This document shows, one piece after another, positions 1 to 11,900 of a stretch of 64,000 nt of DNA. The first letter of the stretch is position 1, and the number at the start of each line of letters is the position of its first letter. A program made the position numbers and the translations under genes. This DNA comes from Aurelia coerulea (lineage: Eukaryota; Cnidaria; Scyphozoa; Semaeostomeae; Ulmaridae): contig CM076945.1 of NCBI GenBank assembly GCA_039566865.1, positions 3,337,501 through 3,401,500 of the forward strand, given 5' to 3'. The notes beneath the pieces are model-generated. The model ran no database searches and was not told the origin of the DNA. It worked only from the letters and a program-made list of their open reading frames with translations.

Positions 1-754
1 ATATCAAATTTTGATTCTGCTACTAATCTTCATAATTCCTTGCTGCTCATTTTTCCTAAATATCGCAACGACTTTCAATTCAATGTCATCACTATTTCTT
101 TATTTGAAAGCATTGATTTGAGGTATAGTCTATCTCTTGTTTAAATAATTGTTTTTAAAGAAAAATGACGGTATAAGGCGTCTAGTTTAAAAATAGAACA
201 AAAGATGGCTAAGTGCCTTCATTTGTCCAATTGATTTGATAATCTCTCGAGATCATCAAGCACAATGGAATACAATAGATTGTATTTAGATTGCCCAGGC
301 CCCGAACTTAAGTTGCCTCATTTGTCTTTACGTTCGTCAATTCTTACATGAAAAAACCCACTCTTGAAAAACTTGCCCTTTTTCCGACTCACTTGGGTGC
401 CTAGGCCCATTCATTTCCAAGCAACCAAGAACCATCTTTCTCTGCTATTTCTGCCTCTATTTTCTCGAACTTCGGGAAGCGTTGCACAAATATTGCCATG
501 TTTCCATTCGGGGATATTTTTGGGCTTCTGCGATGACTTTTTTTTAAAAACCCGCCTCAAAAGCGTGGGAGGCTAGTTGGAAGTAAAGCACGAAGAGGAT
601 ACACCAGAGAAAGGATACAGAATTCACTTCATTTCGAAAACAATTTCTTGGCGCGAGAAAGCAAAAATCCGTTTTAACTTTTCAACGAAATAAAGCAAGA
701 CACAAATCAATCGTTAATTCATAAAACAATGAAGGAAATAATCTCAACATCAGT
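1..754. other. Unassigned AT-rich sequence
   Basis: No reading frame with recognisable domains and no clear repeat termini. The short plus-strand frame at 364-576 shows no known motif and is not supported. It may be 3' flank of the minus-strand acidic frame that ends at 795. Confidence 0.4.
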
Positions 755-794
755 TCAAAACATATCAAATGCAGGTCTCTGCCAACTCCAGATG

Positions 795-1000
795 CTATTT
801 ACTGAAGCGATAATCATCCGTTGCATCCACTTCATCTTCATCATCTGAATCCTCGCCGTCGGGTGTTTCATTTTCATCGTTATTGCCTTCTCCTTCAGTT
901 TCTTCTGTATCATCGAGATTGAAGATAGCATCGTTAGCTTTGCCTGATAACTCTTCGATGAAGGTCGCAATGGTCGCAAAAGACGGTGAACTTTCTTGGT
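795..1000 (-). pseudogene. Possible acidic C-terminal exon cut by a LINE
   Basis: A minus-strand open frame reads a short ordinary stretch (SFATIATFIEELSGKAND) followed by a strongly acidic tail rich in Glu and Asp (DEDEVDATDD) and a stop at 795. The frame is open back to about 1000, exactly where homology to a plus-strand reverse transcriptase begins, so the upstream part seems to have been separated by the LINE insertion. The composition looks like real coding sequence, but the protein is not recognised. It could also be a chance frame. No polyadenylation signal was identified with confidence. Confidence 0.3.
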
Positions 1001-2880
1001 TCACAGATTCTTTGTTCCACCGCTCAGCAGCTCTAAGTTACGGAAAATCCTCATCAAAGGCAGCGGACATCCAAGCAGGAGTACCCCAAGGCTCCATCTT
1101 GGGTCCGTTGCTGTTCATCTTATTCTTCAATGGTGTCACTGATGTAATTGAAAGTGCCAGGATAGTTAGATATGCTGATGACACAGTGATCTACCGGGTG
1201 CGCCAAAATAAACTATGCATTTTTGGCAGGCCACGATAAATCGTACACAAGACCGATTTTGAAGATTTATGACTTGATCTTTAGCAGAAAGCCTGAATTA
1301 GATTCTAAGATTTTTTGCAAATTTTTCTATTTTCACTTTTTAGGGCTGCAAGCAAATTTCTTAAAACTTTCTTTTTCGAAAACACTGAAAACGATCAAAA
1401 AACGTTGATCAAGCTTTCTAAAGAATCGATATGAATGGACAAAGAGAAAACTTTTTCGTGGTGATTTGGGATTTAGAAATGGACTATTTGTAAGCTGATG
1501 TACGAGAGTTCGTACTATCTTGGGAGAAATGTAATAACATTTTCAAGAATATAAAGAAATATCTTTTCTTCTGAAATGTCATTGAATTTATGCTTTGCTG
1601 CAGGCTGTGTTCCTGTGTCAAGGGGGTTGAAAAGACAAGCGAGGAAGCGTCATGAGGCCAGCAAGCATGGAGTCTTGTTACGTTTTTGATTTGCGACGGC
1701 TTTTGGGGCGACACTTTATTGCAAATACTACAGAACTTCGCAACAAGCCAATCTTTGAAATAACACTCGTGCAGAAGTTTACAATGATCAATTTCCAAAT
1801 CCCCAAATCACGCTGAAAACGTTTTCTCTTTGTCCATTCATGACGAGTCTTTAGAAAATTTGATCAACGTTTTTTGATCGTTTTCAATGTTTTCGAAAAC
1901 GAAAATTTTAAGAAACTCGCCTGTAGCTCTAAAAATTGAAAATTGAAAAATTTGCAAAAAAATCTTAGAATCTAATTCAGGCTTTCTGCTAAAGATTAAG
2001 TCATATATCTTCAAAATTGGTCCAGTGTACGATTTATCGTGGCCTGCCAAAAGTGCATAGTTTATTTTGGCGCACCCGGTACGTTGCTGATAAAGATATA
2101 AAAGTTATCACAACCAAGCTTTCAAAGATATGGATGCCATCGCTGACTGGTTTGATGAAAATGGTTTGATAATAAATTTGAAAAAAGGCAAGACTGAATT
2201 CCTTACTTCGCAAAGAATCGCAAAACAGAGTGAGTCACTTGATATAATGTATCGAGGCTCTAAAATCCTGAATACCAAATAGTACAAATATCTTGGTATT
2301 GAAATAGATAGTACCCTGAATCTGAATACCCACTTTGAGAAGTGCTTCAAACGTGTATCGTCCAGATTAAGATTACTGGCAAAGATAAGGGATTCCCTCG
2401 ATCTCACCTCCGCAAAGGCTGTGTATGACTCAACGATTCTCCAGACCTTTACGTATTGTGGAGTACTGCAACTCAAGTTGACTTTAACGCAAGCACTCGT
2501 CATTTCATGATCGCTGTTTGAAAATAATCAACGGAAACTCGAAAAATCCCACTGCAATTCAATCAGTTCTCAATGCCAAAAGTACCAGGGCATGTAAACT
2601 CGTGCGTAAATGTTTAGACAATGACATTTGTGAGAACTTTCAAGGTTATTTTGAGTTGCAACAGCACGAAACGCAAACAAGAAACAACGAATGTTTGATA
2701 AGGCTTCCGAGCATCAAAACAGAATACGCTAGGAAGTCCTTCCATTTTATGGGTGCAAGGATCTACAACGAACTGCCAATTGACCTTAGAAAAACTGAAT
2801 CTTTTAAGCAATACGAAGAACTATTAAAGAAACATTTTATTTAAAAATTGTGATATATGTGGAGGTTTTAAATCATCTTT
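999..2880 (+). pseudogene. 5'-truncated non-LTR retrotransposon (LINE) reverse transcriptase, interrupted
   Basis: The first half encodes reverse transcriptase palm motifs: AGVPQGSILGPLLF followed by the catalytic YADDTVIY (about 1075-1191). A TA-flanked foldback element then interrupts the frame (1194-2079). From 2082 the frame resumes as VADKDIKVI and runs through the thumb region, including the motif YKYLGIEID. A C-terminal domain follows, ending at 2844 with a sequence of the type 'SFHFMGARIYNELP', common to CR1/L2-like LINEs. The copy is dead: there is a TAG stop in the codon at 2279-2281 before YKYLGIEID, and a frameshift lies between about 2465 and 2517. The 5' end is truncated near 999, as is usual for LINEs. 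Clade assignment is uncertain. Confidence 0.88.
1194..2079. mobile_element. Foldback MITE, family A copy 1, inserted in the LINE
   Basis: Termini are CCGGGTGCGCCAAAATAAAC and its reverse complement, flanked by TA at 1192-1193 and 2080-2081. The two sides are inverted copies of each other over most of their length. Compared with the other family A copies (about 605 bp), this one has about 280 bp extra in the centre (about 1516-1797), holding a 104-codon minus-strand frame (1484-1798) of unknown identity. Removing the element plus one TA restores the LINE frame exactly, which fixes both ends. Confidence 0.93.
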
Positions 2881-3025
2881 GTAATTACTGCTAGGTTTTA
2901 TCAGAGCTATTATAGGTTTTTTTTCTTTCTTTATTTTTCTTTTACAGGACACATGTTGATAACAGCATTTTTTGTTGAAATGCATATCCTGTATAAAAAT
3001 TCGTTATATTATTACACTATGCGCA

Positions 3026-3158
3026 TACTAACCGGTTTTGTGTTGTACAGGAAAATATAAAGCCCGAGGTCTTAAAAGTACAGACCGAGCTTGCGAGGTC
3101 TGTGCAATAAGACCGAGGGCTTTATATTTTCCTGTACAACTACGAAACCGGTTAGTAT
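3026..3158. repeat. Hairpin, ~63-nt arms
   Basis: An inverted repeat with arms of about 63 nt and a loop of about 8-10 nt (around GAGCTTGCGA). The arms contain TGTACAGGAAAATATAAAGC and its complement. The same GTACAGG/CCTGTAC ends with a TATTTT run recur in the element at 62417-62711, so it is probably a small MITE. Confidence 0.75.
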
Positions 3159-3440
3159 GAGTTTTATTACCTGATAGCTTCTAATTTTGACTTATACCAT
3201 TTAGTCAAACTCATTTTTTTACTGTTATGTCGTTTGAGTTCATTGTAAATCTCACAGGCCTAAATTAGTTGCTGTGGTGACAAAAACGCGTCCTTGTATC
3301 GTATTATACAAGGCTACGGGAAAACCGCGGGAAATGTGCGATTAGCCAATGGGATTGGCGGGATTCTTGTATTGCCTCGTTTTTGAAACGTCAGTCAGGT
3401 AATAATATGTAATATTATATTATTCTGCTGTTCTGAGTGA
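3159..3440. other. Unassigned sequence after the hairpin
   Basis: No coding potential seen. TTATTACCTGA (about 3165) and TCAGGTAATAA (about 3402) form an inverted pair about 240 bp apart that could bound a small element, but nothing else supports that. Confidence 0.3.
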
Positions 3441-3674
3441 GGAGTCCTTTATCATTTGATCAAGCATTTTAGGCCTTTTTCAGTCATTTTGCAACCATCA
3501 AGTTTCTGTAAACTTGAATTTACCAATTTTTCCAGTGCTCGTAAGAAGGTGAGAAAAATCACAAAAATACTTCAATCTTTTGGCTGTCAAGCAAATATTG
3601 ATTCATTCCAATCCATTCAGTACTCTTGATGCTATGAATTTTCAAAATTGGGAACTTTTTTCTGGCTCACCCGG
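3441..3674. mobile_element. Half of a foldback element (family H), right end only
   Basis: Ends in ...GGCTCACCCGG followed by TA (3675-3676), the same terminal box as the other GGGTG elements. It shares about 200 bp with 14441-15283, including GCTATGAATTTTCAAAAT and the flank of a TAGGCCTTTT motif. No left inverted arm is present, so it is truncated. Confidence 0.6.
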
Positions 3675-3895
3675 TATCTTTCGATCGATCTGTCTCCTTT
3701 CTAAGGTACCCAGGTTTCTCATATTATGTCATTTAATTGACGTTTTAATGAGTTTGGCCAGTTTCAGATGCCGGAAATTGTTACGACATTTGCAAAGGCA
3801 AAAACACATCGTTGTGGAAGCTTGTTTTATCACTTTCTACTTACGGGCACCGTTTTGTTAGCATTCTACCAAAGGGTATCATCCTAAATGCTTCT

Positions 3896-4002
3896 TAGAC
3901 TAGCTACACTAGTCCCTCTATTTCGCTGTTGTTGTTGTTGTTCCTGATGGCCAGGACAAATCAGTTCTAAGGAGCATACAGAGATTGTGTAGCCAGTCTA
4001 AA
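3896..4002. mobile_element. ~107-bp MITE with TTAGACTAGCTACAC ends
   Basis: Starts TTAGACTAGCTACACTAG and ends TGTGTAGCCAGTCTAA, an imperfect terminal inverted repeat. The centre has a GTT trinucleotide run followed by CTGATGGCCAGGACAAATC. Related copies are at 8868-8946 (reverse orientation) and a fragment at 7208-7270. Confidence 0.7.
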
Positions 4003-4204
4003 TGCTTCTAGGCCTGAAAGGTTTTCATAAGATTTGTTTCGTAACCTTTTGCTCTAAAAATGTTGTTGAGTTTGCTTTTACAACATGCTGCATTTCAAAC
4101 TGGCCGTAATTACTAAAATATCGATTTTATGATGCATAATTCCATGGAAATATCCAAACTGCATATCATTGGAAAGAAGATAGATTGTGCTTTCAGACAG
4201 TTTA

Positions 4205-4796
4205 CCGGGTGTCCCAAAATGATGTATTATCGTTTGATTGCTTATATGTCCATAGCCAATGAACCGATTTTCAAAAACTTCAATTTATCCGATTGCCAAA
4301 AGGCTAAATTGTATTGCAGGATGTTGGTTGTCGTTTAGGCAGATATCTTCATGTCGAAAAGAAGATCGATAAACCTGCTCAAATTCAAGCCTTAGATGGC
4401 ATGAAAGAGAAACGGCCTTCTTTCCTAGTCAAAATTTTAGATGTGATGCAAAAGGCTGAACTTATATATCGTTCGGAGAATATATGTCGTTCAGAGAATA
4501 CGAATTCAGTTAGTACTGAGTTCAGAGAATACGAATACGAGTACAGCCTTTAGCATCACATCTAAAATGTTGACTGGAAAATAGGCCGTTTCTTTCTCAT
4601 GCCATCTAAGGCTTGAATTTGAGCGGGTTTATCGATCTTCTTTTCGACATGAAAACGCCGTGGTAAAACCACAACCAACATCTTAAAATATAATGTAGCC
4701 TTTATGCAATCAAATAAAAAAGGTTTTTGAAAACCGGTTCATTGGTTATAGACATGTTAGCAATCAAACAATAATACATCATTTTGGGACACCCGG
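4205..4796. mobile_element. Foldback MITE, family B
   Basis: Ends are CCGGGTGTCCCAAAATGATG and its complement, flanked by TA (4203-4204, 4797-4798). The element is a near-complete inverted repeat. The centre carries a short degenerate tandem repeat around TTCAGAGAATACGAA (about 4470-4545). The frames over it are by-products of the repeat. Confidence 0.9.
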
Positions 4797-4838
4797 TACA
4801 TTAACTGTTAAAATCTTATTGTTTTCTTAAATTTTCAT

Positions 4839-5247
4839 TCATTGTTGAGTTGCTTTTTTTCTAAAATACCCTGTAGAAGAACTTGACAAAATCAAATTCA
4901 ATGCGAGACTTTGAAACTCTATTTGCAAGAATTCTCTGCGAAGCTTTTCATCGTTTGTGATCCTTTCTCGATTTAGCGATGCATATTTCAAAAGAGGGTC
5001 ATTTCCAGCGATCAAAAGAGCGTGGTATCGGAAATTTTCCCAGAGAAACAACGCCGGAAATTGCTTGTGGTTCACATTGCTCGCATACAATTTCATCCGC
5101 CCCCAAAAAGGAAACTGTTCGTGCCAGGTGGCTTTCGTTTACAAATTTGTGGATAAAACACACCGTTGTCGATTTGGTAAAATCAGCAACATTTCGCCAA
5201 TTTATCGCCCAAGGTGTTGACAATTTTACAGATGCTCCGTTAGGCAT
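4839..5247 (-). pseudogene. Possible degenerate coding remnant
   Basis: Two overlapping minus-strand frames (4999-5247 and 4839-5096) have protein-like composition. The upstream one includes FVNESHLARTVSFLGADE and EQCEPQ; the downstream one includes SLNRERITNDEKLRREFLQI. They could be one frame broken by an indel. I do not recognise a family, and the plus strand is equally open here, so coding status is doubtful. Confidence 0.2.
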
Positions 5248-5341
5248 CTGTGTACCGGATTTTACAACCGTGTTTAAAGATGTGTGACGTTAAATCCAAA
5301 AAGTTCGGACGACTACATTTCAAACACAATATTTTCGGATA

Positions 5342-5940
5342 CCGGGTGTCCCAAAAAAGTGTACAGATTTGATTGACTCTAGCGATGTGAATTTAGCTTT
5401 AATCAATGGCTAATCAATCTCAAAATGTTCCTCGATAGTTAACTTGAACATAGATACCTTGTTTGTAAGTATTGGTGCTTTAAGAGCAGAAATATCAATC
5501 TTGAAAGCTCAAATTTGCGTCAACCTGCAAACCAGAGCTTTGGTCTTTTGGCCTAAGCAAGTTCCTGAAACACATCGAAATTAAGAACTGAAATTTATGA
5601 AAAATCAAGAAGCTGCCAATGGGTAACTGGGGGGACTTCTGGAAAACAGAATAATACAAGATCTAATATCGTTCAAATTTTATCAAGGCTATCGTTGATT
5701 TATATGATGTGCCTTAAGAATTTGCTTAGGCCAAAAGGCTAAAGCTCTGGTTTGTAGGAAGAGGCAAATTTGAACTTTCAAGATCAACATGTCTGCTCTC
5801 AAAGCATCAATGCCACCAAACGAGGTACCTATGATCAATTCAAGTTAACTATCGAGGAACATTTTGGGTGTGATTAGACATTGATTAAAGCTATATTTAC
5901 ATCGCTGCAGTCAACCAAATCTGTATACTTTTTTGGGAGC
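5342..5940. mobile_element. Foldback MITE, family C
   Basis: Left end CCGGGTGTCCCAAAAAAGTG with TA at 5340-5341. The right end is decayed (ACTTTTTTGGGA then a divergent flank near 5940). The arms are inverted copies over about 280 bp, for example GTTCCTCGATAGTTAACTTG on the left and its complement near 5848. No coding content. Confidence 0.82.
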
Positions 5941-6312
5941 TATTACCTGTTACCCATTACCAAGTGATATCAGCAAATCAAAGAACGCAGGGAAGTAAAG
6001 GACGAAAAGTCATAAGTCTTTGAAGTACCCAGACCACGAAATGTTACTTCCCCTTATACCTATTACTGCGAGAAAATTTCCAAATAATCTTTCCACATGT
6101 AAAGGCTCCTTGATTGATTAAGAACTATAATGCTTTCTAGAAGTCTTGGAATACTTTGCTCATTGTGGTTGTGATTTTTGATCTGCAATAACTTTACAAA
6201 TCAAAATTTGGGGGGGGGGGTTCTTCTGTAATCGCTATGGATTAGAAATGTGGAAAAGTGTGTCTTTACCAAGCAGTTGTTTTTTGTGTGGTTTCAATCT
6301 ATTTTTCTTGGT
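5941..6312. other. Unassigned sequence with a short G run
   Basis: Nothing recognisable. A run of ten G at about 6211 resembles the G tracts of the MITE ends elsewhere, but no partner terminus was found. Confidence 0.3.
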
Positions 6313-6418
6313 AGTGAGCCACCTTATCGCTTTGAAATTTTCAGTAGTGAGCCACCTTAAATGCAGATCCACCTTCTCACTGCTGAAAATTTCAAAGCGT
6401 TAAGGTGGCTCGCTACTG
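6313..6418. repeat. Hairpin repeat ~105 bp
   Basis: AGTGAGCCACCTTATCGC... is followed by its complement ...GCGTTAAGGTGGCTCGCT. Both arms include CTTTGAAATTTTCAG or its complement. Probably a small foldback element. Confidence 0.7.
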
Positions 6419-6552
6419 ATAAAACTTTCACAGTGAGACACACTTGGTGTCCTATCGCTCATAGTCAAAGAGGAGTGAATTCCCACACCATGGGCGTTGA
6501 ATCTGTGAAATGTTATTGGCCAATTCTTTCAAATGAGTTGGTCGAAAGGAAC

Positions 6553-7150
6553 AAGGGCAGATTTTGTAATGCAATAGCAACAGTTGCATTTGATTGACAC
6601 CTCCATTAAAAGTGATTGGCGACTGCAGACAAAGGAAATTCTGTCAACCAGTAATTCAAAACAAACAGCCGCAAAAGTTTCCCCGAAACTAGTAGGGCAA
6701 ACTCTCGCTTTGTGCAAGCGAAAGGTGGTTTTCAGAAGTTATGTGCTAATAACGAAAAAAGAAGGGTACATCTAAAGTTCTGTTTGATGAATTTTGTTTA
6801 TTTGATTCAGAAGCCTGGGAAGCAGAAGGCATTGTAATTCTCGCGTATTTTTACTGCTTAAATGAAATGATTACAAACCAGCTCCTGAATCAAATGAACA
6901 AAATCCGCTAGACAGAACTTTAGATTTGCCCTTCATTTTTCGTCATAAGCACGTAACTTCTCTTTAAAAAACCACCTTTCACTTGCACAAGGCGATAGTT
7001 TGCCCTACTAGTTTCAGGGAAACTTTTGCGGCTTTGTTTATTTTGAATTACTGGTTGAGAGAATATCTTTTTGTCTGCAGTCGCTAATCGCTTTGAATTG
7101 AGGTGTCAATCAAACGCAACTATTGCTATTGTATTACAAAATCGGCCTTT
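6553..7150. mobile_element. Foldback element with ~270-bp arms
   Basis: Left arm about 6553-6823, right arm about 6880-7150, loop about 57 bp. Ends are AAGGGCAGATTTTGTAAT and AAGGCCGATTTTGTAAT (reverse complement of the right side). The arms differ at scattered sites, so it is older than the 37-kb palindrome. A clear target duplication is not visible. The frames at 6529-6775 are by-products. Confidence 0.8.
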
Positions 7151-8867
7151 TATTTAATCTGCCATAATCCCAGAGAGAGAATTTTTTGACATTTTCAGTA
7201 TTTCAGAAATACAGCGTTTCGATTAGACTGGCTACACAATCTCTGTATGCTCCTTAGAACTGATTTGTCGCTAATACAGAGACTTGTTGCCAAACAGTGT
7301 CTGAAATCGGAATAACTTGATAGCCTCGTTTTCATAAGCGCTACATGCGTAAAACGGGGACCACGGAATTAGTATTTTGGTTGTTGTTGCTGCTGTGATC
7401 AGTAATCATCAAAATATGACTCAAGAAAACAACACATTGATACCAAGTTTCATTCATGTGAATTTGAAAGAATTTTAGACAGTTTATGACTCTGACAAAA
7501 TGGAGCATGGACAGTGAACATAAATTTGAAATTTCAGAGGAGTTTCAGTTTCAAATATATATAAATTCACCACGGAGAGAATTATTTAAAGGAGGAGCTC
7601 TCTCAATAGGTAAACTAATCGAGGAGAGAGCCCCCCCCCCCCCCCTTATCAAAGTGACCAAAGATAAAGTGACCAAAGTTCAGAGTGACCAAAGATAAAG
7701 GAAGGAACCAAAGACTTGACAAGATTAGACATTTCATCATCATTATACATTATCATTAGCAATCAGAAGTGGTATCTGAAGGACTGAAGTACAAGGAATT
7801 TTCAAGGGAACTGTTCTTTATATTTGCTCCAAGTGATTTGCTGCATCAGATAGACAAACTCTCTCCAAGAAAAGTGCCACCTAAATGCATACTGATGCGA
7901 GGTCTGATAATAATGAAGCAGATATCTTGCGTTAAACAAACCCCTATGAATTAAGAACATCAACATCAATGTGATAAAGTAACAAGTACTTGTTAAATCA
8001 CAAGCAAAAAATTATATCACCCTTTCCTTTTCGTATGTGATCCAAACACGGGGGGGGGGGGGGGTTGGATCACATATGGAACTTATAAAGATTCTAAACT
8101 TCTAAAATATCTAAGGTTGTTTTATTTGGCAGATCAAATGCATTCAAACCAAAACAACTGTTAAGGTGATAAAGTACAACAGCCCAACATTGCCAAGTAA
8201 CATGCTTGCAGTTAGATAATATTAGAAATTCAAGGCCCCCGACGAGATCAGAAAAGTGGGGGGGGGGGCAGGCCAAACTTGATACAAAAAATTACCACAA
8301 CACAATAACATGATGATGAGCTGCCTTTCAAAACGGCATGATTTGCAAACATGTGGGGGGCCTGGCCTCCCGGCCCCCCGGTCCCCAAGTCATCGGAGGC
8401 CCTGAAATTGAAATACACGAGCCAAATGTAAACGAAAAAATCACTAACCTGAACTTACAGTAGGCCTACACTACACTGCAGTGTACTTACAGACTGACAC
8501 TCACTGCTGTCTTGAAAATGCCTCTCAAGTATCACAACAGCATTACATTTTGCCATTTCCTGTTAGAGCACAAACAAATATCTCTTCCCAGTGCCCACTT
8601 CATCATGCCAAATGGCTAGCTAAATTCCTTCAGCTTCATTTGCTTCTGCTCTGCAGGTCGATCAAGCTGCGACGACAGCGCCGGTCGCCATTCTTGAAAA
8701 ACTCAGACCAAACAGGCCTCTACTTCAAAGGGAGGTTTTCCAGTAAAAATAAGTAAAGAGAGGAAAAGTTGATTGGCTACAAAACAATTTTCTATTGTTT
8801 AAGCCGAAATGCTCCAATCAGATTACAATCAGGTTTTTCGTTCTGAAAATTCCGATTTGAGACACTC
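7151..8867. other. Unassigned region with repeat fragments
   Basis: Contains a fragment of the TTAGACTAGC MITE (7208-7270), a C run at 7631-7645, a short tandem repeat of GTGACCAAAGATAAA (about 7655-7698), a hairpin TATGTGATCCAA / TTGGATCACATA around a G run (8034-8076), and other G/C runs at 8260 and 8355-8392. A minus-strand ATGGCGACCGGCGCTGTC near 8693 starts only a 9-codon frame. No gene recognised. Confidence 0.4.
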
Positions 8868-8946
8868 TCTGGCAACTAGTCCCTCATTGAGCTGGCCATC
8901 AGCAACAACAACAACAGCGAAATCAAGGGACTAGTGTAGCTAGTCT
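8868..8946. mobile_element. Copy of the TTAGACTAGC MITE (reverse orientation)
   Basis: Contains GCCATCAGCAACAACAAC followed by GGGACTAGTGTAGCTAGTCT, the complement of the element at 3896-4002. It abuts the Kolobok-like transposon at 8963. Confidence 0.65.
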
Positions 8947-8962
8947 ACGTTTCGATGTTTAA

Positions 8963-11900
8963 GGGGGTCCTCTCCTCGGTGATGTACTTTTTTTATTGCA
9001 AGTAGCTTAAACCTGAGAATGAGCATTATGGTACAACTCATTATGCTGATTTCAAATCTGGTCTTAAAATTTGATTATCTTAATTGGTTTCCATGGTAAC
9101 AATGAAACAATGAATTATGCCAGTGTTGCTTGCTGGAAGGATATTTTCATGAAATCTGATTCAAAGTTATCTTGTTTGGTATCTAACCACTCCAGAGTGT
9201 CAGGAGAATGTACTGATGACCTTATTTTTTCTCTATACATTTTGTTTCAATTTTTATCACAGTTTGTTGAAAATGTTGGATTTCAGATTTTATCCAAGCA
9301 TGTTTAGATACCTATGGCAGTTTCTATGTGTATGATATCAAAAAATGAAGGCTGTTGGTGCATTCTCCATGCATTCAGGATTCCAAAGATGTATAGCATT
9401 GCCAATTTACTTGAAAGTTGTAAAAATAATGCAAAAACAAAGTGCGTCCAAGTTGGTAAAAACCTGTTTTTCAGAAAACGGTTTTGAAGTTTCAGAAAAT
9501 TTTCGCTTTTGCTAGGACATTCAAAGTTGACTCTTGTGCCTAGATTCTTCAAGGTTTTCACATAACATGATTATTTTGACTCAATTTGATTAAAAATAAA
9601 TGTGGTAGAGCTCAAAGTCACTAAAATTTCAATGATTAAAGTCTCCAGCAGAATATGTTGGCCCTTCCGCATTTTTTGCTTCATGTTCTTTTGCGATTGT
9701 TTTGTATTTGAGAGCCTTTCGTCTAGTTTTTGCTTCTTTACTTGCTGCTTTTTCAGCTTTCTTAATTCTGTTCTTGTTTCTTTGCTCAGAGGATGTTTCT
9801 AAATGTTTCCCTGGCTCCAATCTGAGCAGTCTACAAAGTACCACATTAAATGTTGCCCCCATTGAAAACTGACATGCTGCTAGAGCCACTGCAGTCTCAA
9901 TGGTTGTTCGGCCAACGTAAGTAGCTTTTGGGCAGATCTTCCAAATTAATTGATGAAATGACTCATTGGGGTTTTGCGTTTTGTTTCTTGCACATCTTTT
10001 CAGAAGATCTTTTTCCGACAGACGACGAAAAATTGGCACAAGTTTCTGCCCTACTTCAGGAGGTAGGGTTTCATGTTCCTTGTGTGACCCAGGTGTCTCA
10101 GATTTTGCCAAAGCCCTTTGCCAAAAACACCATGAGGATGCTCCATCTGGACAGTGGGTGTGTTTTGGAGTTTTGTCTGTTGATGACATATGCAGCAAAA
10201 TGCTCATGATTCTCTTCTGCAGCAAGTCAACATCAGATGAATGATCTTTTATGGCACGTCCATAATAATTTTGGATCTTGGTCATCTTTACTTTTGTCAA
10301 TTTTCCTTTTCCTGTGATTGACTGATCCTGAGCTTTCATTGTGTCTGCAACTTTTCGCAATGCTGTTCCCATCCTCTTTGATACATGGTTGACACAATCT
10401 TCCTTTTCAATGGTGATATTCTCTCCATACACTTTCATTGAATTAATAGCATCACATGCCTTGCTGTCTCCATCACACAAAATTGTGGTGTATCTGAGCT
10501 TGTGCAATTCTTCAGATCTACCCCATAACCTTTTGGCACATTCCACTTCCATTGCATTAGAAGATCCAGAAAAATTCTTCTGACAGATAAGAGAATGTTG
10601 AACTTTCCATTCTAGATCAACAGCTGTATCTTCTGCAATATTACATTTGTTGCAGTAATTTGACAGGACCTCAAAATCAATAGACAGTCCAGTCATTAAA
10701 TCAATTACGGAGGCCATGCCATTGTGAGAGGTGTGGCCCCTTTTCTGCCAAGATCCATCAAACGAAACACCAATGTCAAGAATGCCCCTATCATCTGCAT
10801 GAATACCTAAATCAGAGTATGCTTCTGTGATTGCTTTTCGGCTTTGCTCTGAAATTTCTTTGAAAGTAGCTTTGCTTGCTTCTTGCACTTTCTGTTGGTT
10901 CTTGGTGAACATGTTCTGGCTTATGGTGTATGTCATGTTCATTATTCCACACCATTGTCTGATTGCTGAAAGCCCACATCCAATGCCTCTAAATGCAAGA
11001 ACTGCTCGAGCATCGATATCAAAGCCTTCTGTCACTGATTTGGATTTTCCAATCCTCTGACACAGGTACTCTTTTTTAGTTGTCTCGCGATGTCTGCAAT
11101 GGATCGAGCCTTTCACAGCAAATCCACTTCTCTCATCATCAAAACGGAAAATGACAAATGGATTTTTACAGGTTGGGCAGAGTAGGTTGCTCAACAGTTT
11201 GTTCAGCATCGATGCTTGAACGATTGCGAGCAATCCTCTTCATTTTCTTCATTGTCTTCTGCTGACTCTTTCTGAAAGTATCCTATCTTTCTGGCACTTG
11301 TTGATATCAACTCCTCAATCAAATCCTCGTGAACAACTTCAACCTGATCACCAACATGAGGATGTCTTCCTTCCATTTCACCATCACCGACTTGTCTGGT
11401 TTCTTCCCCAAATATTTCCTTTCTGACTCTCTTCATACTAGCTTTCTTTCGCCGACCAATAAAGGCCTTCCTTGTTCGATATTTTGTCCTTCCCATAACT
11501 GTTGAATTTTGAGAAAAGACGGCGATACTAAAGCAGAGATACAACGTAAACACGCGAAGTTATCACACGATGATAGAAGGCCTAAAATTGTATTCACAGC
11601 AAGCCAAACCACCATGTTGGGTGATCAGCTGACCTCTGAAAGCGTCATCAGCCAATCAAATTGAAGAAAACAAGCCTTGGAGCCATGGCAACTCGAAACT
11701 GATTGTTCTACTGACGTCAAACAATCGGAATTTCTGAGCTTCAGGGATGTCGTGAGCAAAAACGATCAGGACAATGAAACTGAGCAGGGATTGAGCTTTC
11801 GAATGACGTATAGCATTCGGGTGGTGGCGTCCCTGAGAGCAATTCAGGCTAAACATATTTTGGAAAATTTTTTCTGATGGAATTCATGAAAAACTGAAAT

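Noticed and set aside
9928..10583. Plus-strand frames within the Kolobok element
   Set aside because: They lie antisense to the transposase motifs and reflect its codon structure.
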